Below are positions 1 to 4,588 of a stretch of 5,531 nucleotides of DNA, in pieces. The first letter of the stretch is position 1. Every line of letters begins with the position of its first letter. The stretch is from Planctomycetota bacterium (GTDB lineage: Bacteria > Planctomycetota > Planctomycetia > Isosphaerales > Isosphaeraceae). The notes below the pieces were generated by a model. That model made no database searches. It was not told where the DNA came from and saw only the letters and a program-made list of their open reading frames with translations. The translations under genes were made by a program, and so were the position numbers. The stretch covers positions 1-5,531 of the forward strand of contig JAKAUH010001179.1 of the NCBI GenBank assembly GCA_021818605.1, in the 5' to 3' direction.

Positions 1-190
1 GGTCGACCTGGGTCGGCGGGACGTCGCCGAGGGGCGAGCTGAAGGTCCCGACATAGGCCATGAGCGGCCCGCTCTCGCCGTCAGCCGTGGTTTTCGACGA
101 GCCCGCGATCACCGGGGCCGAGCCCGCCAGCACGGCGGAGGTGTGCAGAAATGCGCGCCGGGAAAGCCGATTGTGCTTCATGACCGCCAT
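1..190 (-). CDS. Tat-exported lactonase-family (YbhE-like) protein, N-terminus only
   Basis: Reading leftward from ATG at 190 (or the in-frame ATG at 181) the frame is open to the window edge, giving about 63 residues. From the 181 start the protein begins MKHNRLSRRAFLHTSAVLAG: a basic stretch, a twin-arginine SRRAFL motif and an alanine-rich hydrophobic segment. This is a Tat signal, so export of a folded protein is expected. After the signal comes MAYVGTFSSPLGDVPPTQVD. The YVGTFS pattern is what I recall from the first blade of the 7-bladed beta-propeller Lactonase family (6-phosphogluconolactonase-like), and planctomycetes often carry exported members. Substrate is unknown. A GAGAA stretch about 5 bases before 190 favours the upstream ATG, while the Tat motif fits either start. 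The catalytic part lies outside the window, so the family call rests on a short stretch. Confidence 0.62.
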   Translation of the reverse strand, partial: MAVMKHNRLSRRAFLHTSAVLAGSAPVIAGSSKTTADGESGPLMAYVGTFSSPLGDVPPTQVD

Positions 191-384
191 CTTTGTTCTC
201 GGGTTGGAGGCAATCACCGGGATGGCCGGGTTCAGGTCGCCGCGGGTTATGCCGACTGTATCGGATCCGACGTGTCGAGGCGAGGCCGCGGAACGGGAGG
301 TCGGACGCCGCGAGGTGCCCGGATGCCGCCATTCGCTGGTTCCCGGCCGCTTCAGGTCTCGCAATCGGTCCGCGAGGACCGCCA
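191..384. other. Divergent intergenic region, lactonase side
   Basis: This is the part of the divergent region upstream of the minus-strand lactonase-type gene. Several frames are open through it, as expected in GC-rich DNA, but none has a ribosome binding site or a recognisable protein. I found no convincing -35/-10 pair reading left. The only structure I can support is the palindrome at 366-381. Confidence 0.5.
366..381. promoter_or_regulatory. Perfect palindrome with GCGA loop beside the -35 box
   Basis: CGGTCC (366-371), GCGA (372-375), GGACCG (376-381) form a perfect 6-bp inverted repeat whose centre is a GNRA-type tetraloop. It ends 4 bases before the TTGACA box of the downstream promoter. 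As DNA it could be an operator. As RNA on a leftward or upstream transcript it would be a stable small hairpin. No T-run follows, so it is not a classical terminator. The structure is visible; the role is inferred. Confidence 0.35.
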
Positions 385-413
385 TTGACACAAAACGCCC
401 GAAGCACTAGCTT
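385..413 (+). promoter_or_regulatory. Sigma-70-type promoter for the DegT aminotransferase gene
   Basis: A perfect TTGACA (385-390) is followed after exactly 17 bases by TAGCTT (408-413), a weaker -10 box with 3 of 6 consensus bases. Transcription would start near 420, giving a leader of about 90 bases before the ATG at 509. The perfect -35 and ideal spacing in GC-rich DNA support the call; the -10 is its weak point. Confidence 0.5.
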
Positions 414-417
414 GCGG

Positions 418-462
418 CGGCCGATATCTCCAGGGAAGGAGATCGGGCATATCTCCGGCCGG
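418..462 (+). promoter_or_regulatory. Interleaved inverted/direct repeats in the degT-family leader
   Basis: The block carries ATATCTCC twice (424-431 and 449-456) with GGAGAT (438-443) between. The central GGAGAT can pair with either copy: hairpin A (421-431 with 438-446, up to 9 pairs with a 2-base bulge and loop AGGGAA) or hairpin B (438-443 with 451-456, loop of 7). Outer CGGCCG elements (418-423 and 456-461) can also pair. The structures exclude one another, which is the geometry of an attenuator, riboregulator or repressor operator. No T-run follows, and the Shine-Dalgarno at 493-500 lies about 30 bases downstream. No riboswitch family is recognised. Confidence 0.4.
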
Positions 463-508
463 TTGAAGACCTTGGCATCCGCCAGAGGCGTCAAAGGAGT
501 GATCGCCG

Positions 509-1693
509 ATGAGCGTCCCGCCGAAATTCGTCGCCGTCCCAGCCCTCGATTTGAAGTCGCAATACCAGGGGATTCGCGACGAGATCGAATCGACCGTGCG
601 CCGGGTGATCGAGAGCCAGTTGTTCGTCCAGGGCCCGGAGGTCGAGCGGCTCGAGGCGGAGCTGGCCGAGTACTGCGGCGCCGGCCGCGGGATCGGCTGT
701 GCCTCCGGGACCGACGCCCTCTTGCTCCCTCTCATGGCGCTGGGGCTTGCGCCTGGTGACGAGGTGATCACCACGCCGTATAGCTTCTTCGCCACCGCCA
801 GCACGATCTGGCGAGTCGGGGCGCGGCCGGTGTTCGTGGACATCGAACCGGACACCTACAACATCGACCCGAACCTCATCGAGGCCGCCATCACGCCCCG
901 GACCCGGGCGATCGTGCCCGTGCATCTTTACGGGCAGACGGCGGAGATGGGGGCGATCAACGACATTGCCCGGAAGCACGGTCTGTTCGTCCTCGAGGAC
1001 GCCGCCCAGGCCATCGGCGCCGCCTATCAGGGCCACAGGGCCGGCGGGCTCGGTCAGGCCGCGGCTTTTAGCTTCTACCCGTCCAAGAACCTCGGCGGCT
1101 TCGGCGACGGCGGCATGATGACCACCGATGACCCCGCGCTCGGCCGCACCCTCGCCCGGTTGCGGGTCCACGGGATGGAGCCGAAGTACTACCACCACGA
1201 GGTCGGGATCAACTCGCGGCTCGACGCCTTGCAGGCGGCCGTGCTCCGCGTCAAGCTGCGGCACCTGGACGACTGGACGGCCGGCCGGCGCGCGGCGGCC
1301 GAGCGCTATAACGCCCTGTTCGCCGAACATCAGCTCGACGACATGGTCGCCCTGCCGGTCGAGCGCCTGGGCAATTTCCACGTGTATAACCAGTACGTCG
1401 TTCGCGTGCCGGCACCCTTGCGCGACGGCCTGCGTGAGTACCTCACCGCCCGCCAGGTGGGCACGGAAATCTACTACCCCGTGCCGCTGCACCTCCAGCC
1501 CTGCTTCCAGGCACTGGGCTACCAGATCGGCGATCTCCCCGTGGCCGAGTCGGCCGCCCAGGAGACCCTGGCGCTGCCGATGTACCCCGAGCTCACCGAC
1601 GAGCAGCAGCACTACGTCGTCGGCTCGTTCCGGCAGTATCTCGACAGCCACGGCCATGCGCATCTTGACGTTGCCTCCGATCGGGCGGCCTGA
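509..1693 (+). CDS. DegT/DnrJ/EryC1/StrS family PLP-dependent sugar aminotransferase
   Basis: A complete 394-residue protein of normal family length (about 370-400). The family transfers an amino group, usually from glutamate, to a keto group on a nucleotide-activated sugar, in the cytoplasm, for polysaccharide, glycan or natural-product synthesis. Visible marks: N-terminal substrate and dimer segment (VPALDLKSQY, 10-19), the phosphate-contacting SGTD (66-69), TTPYSFFAT (88-96), VPVHLYGQ (136-143), EDAAQAIGA (163-171, with D164 expected to pair with the pyridine nitrogen), and FSFYPSKNLGGFGDGG (187-202), where K193 is the Schiff-base lysine. GINSRLDALQAAVL and the C-terminal small domain follow. 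The start is set by a strong AAAGGAGT at 493-500, 8 bases before ATG. No sugar-nucleotide genes flank it, so the actual sugar (a 3-amino- or 4-amino-deoxyhexose, or a WbpE-like 3-amino uronate) cannot be named. It is convergent with the sigma gene, 39 bases away. Confidence 0.93.
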   Translation: MSVPPKFVAVPALDLKSQYQGIRDEIESTVRRVIESQLFVQGPEVERLEAELAEYCGAGRGIGCASGTDALLLPLMALGLAPGDEVITTPYSFFATASTIWRVGARPVFVDIEPDTYNIDPNLIEAAITPRTRAIVPVHLYGQTAEMGAINDIARKHGLFVLEDAAQAIGAAYQGHRAGGLGQAAAFSFYPSKNLGGFGDGGMMTTDDPALGRTLARLRVHGMEPKYYHHEVGINSRLDALQAAVLRVKLRHLDDWTAGRRAAAERYNALFAEHQLDDMVALPVERLGNFHVYNQYVVRVPAPLRDGLREYLTARQVGTEIYYPVPLHLQPCFQALGYQIGDLPVAESAAQETLALPMYPELTDEQQHYVVGSFRQYLDSHGHAHLDVASDRAA

Positions 1694-1697
1694 CGAT

Positions 1698-1744
1698 CGA
1701 CCCGGGTCGCGGCGGGAGACTGGCGGGACATGCTATCCCGCCAG
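1698..1744. terminator. Convergent 3' junction: palindrome and 9-bp hairpin, possibly bidirectional terminator
   Basis: CGACCCGGGTCG (1698-1709) is a perfect 12-base palindrome just after the aminotransferase stop. It is followed by CTGGCGGGA (1720-1728) and TCCCGCCAG (1736-1744), a perfect 9-bp stem with a 7-base loop. The second hairpin contains the last codons and the stop of the sigma gene; the stop complement (1733-1735) lies in the loop. Being symmetrical it could serve both converging transcripts. Neither side has a T-run, so intrinsic termination is unproven; the stem may instead protect 3' ends after Rho-dependent termination. Confidence 0.45.
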
Positions 1745-2455
1745 CAACCCGCGCGTCTCGTGGGCGAGCCAGTTGACGGCATCGACGCTGATCCGCGAGA
1801 GATGGCCTCGCGAGACTCCCAGCGCCGCGGCGGTCTCCTCGCGGGATCGGCCTTCGACATAAATCATCCGGAAGGCGACCGAGTGCGACCGCGGCAGCAG
1901 TCGGACGGCCGACTCGATCGCCTCGCGCCGCTCGAGCTCCTGGCCCAGCGGGGCCTCGGGCTCGCGGCCCAGCACGCGGCCGTGCAGGTCGTCGGTGGTG
2001 CTCAGAGCCTGGAACACCGGCCGCTCGTCGGCCGCACCCCGCCACGACGCATGAAGGACGAACTGCCGGTACGTTCGCAGCGCCCCCTGAATGCGAGGCC
2101 GGGCGAAGGCCCCGAACGGCACGCCTCGCGACGGGTCGAACGCCGTCGCCGCCTCCACCAGCGCCGCGAGCGCCTCGGCCTCCAGCTCCTCGCGGTCCAT
2201 CGTGCCCGCGTGGAACTCCCGCGCGATCTGCCCGGCCAGCGGCATGTGGTCGATCACCAGCCGGCGCTGGTCCTCGTTCAGCGGCGTGCGAGCCGGCCGC
2301 GGGTCGCAGCGCCGGGAAAACCCGTGGGACTCGCCAGCGCCCTTGCTCGGCTCCCCGTCACGGGAATGGTGCGGACGGCCCGGATTCGTCTTCGCAGCGA
2401 AGGCGGTGCGCGCACCGATACCGGGCAGCCTCTCGGCGGTCAAATGGTCGTTCAC
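1733..2455 (-). CDS. Sigma-70-family RNA polymerase sigma factor (FliA/WhiG-like, no clear region 3)
   Basis: A 240-residue cytoplasmic sigma factor directing RNA polymerase to a particular promoter set. Residues 1-57 are a basic, low-complexity N-terminal stretch with no recognised domain. Region 2 covers about 59-131: NEDQRRLVIDHMPLAGQIAR, then the region 2.2-2.3 signature FDPSRGVPFGAFARPRIQGA (106-125), typical of the FliA/WhiG/SigB group. Region 4 covers about 175-232 (RREAIESAVRLLP, then the helix-turn-helix EGRSREETAAALGVSRGHLS, 201-220). The roughly 48 residues between lack a recognisable region 3, so the architecture is two-domain like ECF factors while the sequence is FliA-like. The GTG start at 2455 has a good Shine-Dalgarno; the frame extends upstream to 2686 but that part is Arg/Pro/Thr-rich and not protein-like. 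No anti-sigma gene is recognisable nearby. Its regulon is unknown. Confidence 0.85.
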   Translation of the reverse strand: MNDHLTAERLPGIGARTAFAAKTNPGRPHHSRDGEPSKGAGESHGFSRRCDPRPARTPLNEDQRRLVIDHMPLAGQIAREFHAGTMDREELEAEALAALVEAATAFDPSRGVPFGAFARPRIQGALRTYRQFVLHASWRGAADERPVFQALSTTDDLHGRVLGREPEAPLGQELERREAIESAVRLLPRSHSVAFRMIYVEGRSREETAAALGVSRGHLSRISVDAVNWLAHETRGLLAG

Positions 2456-2458
2456 GGT

Positions 2459-2468
2459 CCACCTCTTT
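2459..2468 (-). promoter_or_regulatory. Ribosome binding site fixing the GTG start of the sigma gene
   Basis: On the minus strand AAAGAGGTGG ends 3 bases before GTG (2455-2453); counting AAAGAGG as the core, the spacer is 6 bases. This selects the GTG start over the longer in-frame reading that begins at 2686. Confidence 0.65.
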
Positions 2469-2549
2469 GTGGTTCGAGCGGTTCCAGGCCGGCAGGTCGA
2501 TCGGCCGGCCCTCGCGGTGGCAGGAGTCAGCAATGGCTTCGACGCCGGG

Positions 2550-2696
2550 TCAGTCGCTTGACGATGCCCCCGCGTGGCGCGGAACATTCGATGGGGAGAA
2601 GCTCGGGCAGGTCTGCGGATTCCAGGTCCCGACAGTGGGGCAGGGGGCGTGACCGACCAGCAGTATCGGCGAGAGGAGAATCTCACGGTCAGTCAT
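2550..2696 (-). CDS. Small ORF upstream of the sigma gene, possibly a frameshifted CxxC zinc-binding protein
   Basis: ATG at 2696 follows a strong Shine-Dalgarno (GGGGAGGAAAAG, plus-strand 2697-2708) and a TATAAT box. As read, it encodes 48 residues beginning MTDREILLSPILLVGHAPCP and stops at 2550. The frame after residue 20 looks less protein-like than its neighbour. If one C is added to the CCCC run at 2637-2640, the reading becomes APCPHCRDLESADLPELLPI and continues in that frame to a stop at 2527-2529, giving a 56-residue protein ending RRRSHC. If one T is then dropped at that stop, the frame returns to the original one and continues SHCDSCHREGRPIDLPAWN up to the sigma start. The repaired reading has two CxxC pairs (CPHC, CDSC) about 35 residues apart, as in a zinc ribbon. 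It could be a decayed gene, a sequencing or assembly error, or chance. Function not recognised. Confidence 0.35.
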   Translation of the reverse strand: MTDREILLSPILLVGHAPCPTVGTWNPQTCPSFSPSNVPRHAGASSSD

Positions 2697-2740
2697 CTTT
2701 TCCTCCCCTCTGCTGGTGTCACACTTGGTCAGATACAGGG

Positions 2741-2769
2741 ATTATAGGAAACTTTACCGGGCGTGATGC
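2741..2769 (-). promoter_or_regulatory. Candidate promoter for the small ORF and sigma gene
   Basis: The minus strand has a perfect TATAAT (2746-2741) inside a locally AT-rich patch. At 17 bases upstream the hexamer is GCATCA (2769-2764), sharing only the final CA with TTGACA, so the -35 is poor and an activator or another sigma may be needed. The predicted start near 2734 leaves about 37 bases before the ATG at 2696, a normal leader length. It would also drive the sigma gene, about 280 bases from the predicted start. Confidence 0.4.
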
Positions 2770-2812
2770 AGCTTTTTTGAAAATCCGCAGTTTTTTCCCA
2801 ATCCCCCAATCC
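2768..2812 (+). repeat. Short tandem repeats with T6 tracts upstream of mutY
   Basis: Two adjacent imperfect copies, GCAGCTTTTTTGAAAATCC (2768-2786) and GCAGTTTTTTCCCAATCC (2787-2804), each hold a T6 run; the runs are 18 bases apart. CCCAATCC then occurs twice head-to-tail (2797-2804 and 2805-2812). The patch is strikingly AT-rich for this DNA. Phased T-tracts can bend DNA and may mark the control region of both divergent genes. No convincing plus-strand -35/-10 pair for mutY was found in it. Confidence 0.45.
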
Positions 2813-2832
2813 GGGAGCCTGGAGAATCGAGG

Positions 2833-4053
2833 ATGTCCGTCCGACGACGCTCGCGAAATCCACGGTCGGAGGTCGATGTATCGGGCGCCCCGGACGCGGA
2901 CGGTGAGGCGACCCACGCGGAGCGACCGGAGGACGATCCGGCGCGGGTGGAGGCAATCCGGAACGGGCTGCTCGCCTGGTATCGCGAGGCCGGCCGCACG
3001 CTGCCCTGGCGCGCGGACCGCGACGCCTACCGCATCCTCGTCTCGGAGATGATGCTGGTCCAGACCACGGTCGCCGCCGTGATCCCGTATTACGAGAGAT
3101 TCCTCCGCCGGTTCCCCGATATGCACAGCCTGGCCGAGGCTGACGAATCCGAGGTCCTCAAGATGTGGGAGGGCCTCGGCTACTACCGACGGGCCCGTCA
3201 GCTCCACGCCGCCGCCCGACAGGTCGTTGCGGCCCACGGTGGCACGATCCCCGACGACCCGGACGCGGTCCGCGCCTTGCCCGGCGTCGGCCCGTACATC
3301 GCCGGCGCCGTGCTCTCTTTCGCCTTCGATCGACCCGAGCCCATCGTCGAGGCCAACAGCCAGCGCGTCCTGGCTCGGTGGCTCGCCCTCGAGGACGACC
3401 CGACTTCCACCGCGGGCCGGCGCCGCATCTGGTCGGCCGCCGCACGGTTGGTCCCGTCCGAGCAGGCCGGCAATTTCAACCAGGCCCTGATGGATCTCGG
3501 GGCCACGATCTGCACGCCCCGGCAGCCGAGCTGCCTGTTCTGCCCGGTCGCCACGTTGTGCGAGGCGCGGCGGCACGGTCTCCAGGATGTCATTCCGAGG
3601 ACGACTCCCCGGCTGGCCCCGACCGAGGTCCGCGAGGCGGGCGCGGTGGTCACGCGAGGCGACCGATACCTCGTCGTCCAGCGCGGGCGAGGAGGTCTCT
3701 GGGAGGAATTCTGGGAGTTCCCCGCGATTCACCGCGAAGGTCCCGACCCGGCGGGCCGATCCTTCGACGAGCCAGTCGACCTGGCCGAGGGAGTGCGCCG
3801 GCTGACGGGAATCACCGCCGAGATCGGCCCGGCGATCGCCACGGTGCGGTTCGGCGTGACGAGATACCGCGTGACTCTCGAGGTCGCACGCGGCGAAGGC
3901 CGTCCAGGCACGCCCCGACCCGGTCCCGGCCTGATCGACGCGCGGTGGGAGACTCTCGAAGGACTCGGTGCTCTGACATTCGGCTCAGCCGGCCGAAGAA
4001 TCCTCGAAAGGCTCCGGCGAGACCCGGGCTGGCCAACCCTGAGCCGGACGTAA
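2833..4053 (+). CDS. mutY: A/G-specific adenine DNA glycosylase (MutY family), variant active site
   Basis: A complete 406-residue base-excision repair enzyme; MutY removes adenine mispaired with 8-oxoguanine or G. E. coli MutY is about 350 residues, and the extra length is partly an N-terminal extension of about 38 residues. Visible marks: LPWR (57-60); ILVSEMMLVQTTVAAVIPYY (68-87) with E72 at the catalytic Glu position and Q77 retained; the helix-hairpin-helix LPGVGPYIAG (149-158); the [4Fe-4S] motif C227-x6-C234-x2-C237-x5-C243; and a NUDIX-like 8-oxoG-recognition domain from about 268 (GLWEEFWEFP, 288-297). Oddities: PIVEANSQRVLAR (170-182) has E173 where the family has catalytic Asp in VDGNV. 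LQQT is LVQT. The C-terminal FSH motif is replaced by FGVTRYR (340-346). GGAG at 2821-2824 supports the ATG. The gene stands alone, convergent with the next gene. Confidence 0.93.
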   Translation: MSVRRRSRNPRSEVDVSGAPDADGEATHAERPEDDPARVEAIRNGLLAWYREAGRTLPWRADRDAYRILVSEMMLVQTTVAAVIPYYERFLRRFPDMHSLAEADESEVLKMWEGLGYYRRARQLHAAARQVVAAHGGTIPDDPDAVRALPGVGPYIAGAVLSFAFDRPEPIVEANSQRVLARWLALEDDPTSTAGRRRIWSAAARLVPSEQAGNFNQALMDLGATICTPRQPSCLFCPVATLCEARRHGLQDVIPRTTPRLAPTEVREAGAVVTRGDRYLVVQRGRGGLWEEFWEFPAIHREGPDPAGRSFDEPVDLAEGVRRLTGITAEIGPAIATVRFGVTRYRVTLEVARGEGRPGTPRPGPGLIDARWETLEGLGALTFGSAGRRILERLRRDPGWPTLSRT

Positions 4054-4067
4054 GAATCCCGGATTCT
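4053..4067 (+). terminator. Small hairpin at the mutY stop codon
   Basis: AGAATC-CCG-GATTCT is a perfect 6-bp inverted repeat starting at the last base of the TAA stop (TAA at 4051-4053). It is short and not followed by a T-run, so it is a weak candidate for the mutY 3' end. Confidence 0.3.
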
Positions 4068-4087
4068 CCCGCAAAAAACGAGACCGT

Positions 4088-4111
4088 CGCCAGGATACCG
4101 GCATCCTGGCG
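4088..4111 (+). terminator. 9-bp hairpin downstream of mutY
   Basis: CGCCAGGAT (4088-4096), loop ACCGGC, ATCCTGGCG (4103-4111) is a perfect 9-bp stem with a 6-base loop, 34 bases after the mutY stop. Without a T-run it is not a textbook intrinsic terminator, but its position suits transcript 3'-end formation or stabilisation. Confidence 0.42.
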
Positions 4112-4188
4112 CATCGCCCCGAGATCCACTGCGGCTTGCACCCGGGATCCGGAGTCGACTTCGCCAGCGTCCCTGAGCCTGGCGCGGT

Positions 4189-4217
4189 CCCGACCCGACC
4201 CGACCCGACCCGACCGA
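4189..4217. repeat. Pentanucleotide tandem repeat (CGACC)x5
   Basis: Five perfect head-to-tail CGACC units run from 4191 to 4215, with partial units at both sides. The repeat is in non-coding DNA between two converging genes. Copy number of such a tract can vary by strand slippage. No gene reads across it, so phase variation of a protein is not indicated. Confidence 0.85.
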
Positions 4218-4422
4218 CTTCCGATCCGGGCTCGATCGCGTCCGGCCGTCATGGGCCGCGTTCCTCCCGGCCCATCCTCCGGACCGGTTCCCGTGCGACA
4301 GACTCCGAAAAACGCGAAAAAGGAAGGGATGGGCATCCCACTGGCCATCGACTTTCTCGCCACTCTTTTTCAACGATCCGCGGCTGAGCTAGAAAACCAG
4401 CGGAAAAGCGGGGACGTCGCAA

Positions 4423-4463
4423 GGCGTTTGCCTTTGGAAACGCCGGAATCCGTCGGGTTTTTT
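4423..4463 (+). terminator. Inverted repeat followed at a distance by T6
   Basis: GGCGTTT (4423-4429) and AAACGCC (4438-4444) form a perfect 7-bp stem with loop GCCTTTGG. An alternative smaller hairpin, AAGGC-GTTT-GCCTT (4421-4434), would compete with it. T6 occurs at 4458-4463, 13 bases after the stem, which is too far for a standard intrinsic terminator. It is nearly 370 bases past the mutY stop. Confidence 0.25.
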
Positions 4464-4588
4464 CGCTCTCACGCGGATCATGGCTCTTCTTCGCGATTCC
4501 TCCTGGGCGGATCGCCGTTGGGCCGGCTCGATGCGCTCGATATTCTCAGGCGCTCAGGGAGAAGATCGTTGCCGAACGGCCTGGTCGA

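Larger units (their letters stand above)
4054..4588. other. 535-bp convergent intergenic region, no supported gene
   Basis: Both flanking genes end here. Contents I can support are the hairpins near 4053-4111, the CGACC repeat, a small palindrome GGGATG-GG-CATCCC (4326-4339) and the inverted repeat at 4423-4444. One plus-strand reading from ATG 4329 to 4652 (107 codons) has a purine-rich AGGAAGGG just before it, but it runs antisense into the neighbouring gene and its codon third positions are less GC-rich than the real genes here. The length is generous for a convergent gap, so a small RNA or decayed gene is possible but not shown. Confidence 0.5.

Noticed and set aside
60..759. Several plus-strand open frames across the left divergent region (for example 60-410 and 193-759)
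   Set aside because: They overlap the Tat-signal gene or the aminotransferase start in other frames and have Arg-rich shadow composition without ribosome binding sites.
491..1663. Long open reading frame on the minus strand (about 390 codons) opposite the aminotransferase gene
   Set aside because: It is antisense to a protein with all DegT-family motifs; GC-rich coding DNA commonly leaves this frame open. Its translation has shadow-like Val/Gly/Arg-rich composition and no domain.
2456..2686. N-terminal extension of the sigma factor by 77 residues to an ATG at 2686
   Set aside because: The extension is Arg/Pro/Thr-rich and not protein-like, the ATG lacks a good ribosome binding site, and the GTG at 2455 has one.
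2719..3732. Minus-strand open frame of 337 codons opposite mutY
   Set aside because: It overlaps the unmistakable MutY coding sequence, has no ribosome binding site and no recognisable domain.
4189..4217. Tandem CGACC units considered as part of a CRISPR or integron-like array
   Set aside because: Units are 5 bases without spacers; it is a simple microsatellite.
4389..4481. Minus-strand 30-codon ORF with AGGAGG upstream
   Set aside because: The AGGAGG is 17 bases from the ATG, too far for a normal Shine-Dalgarno, and the ORF is very short.
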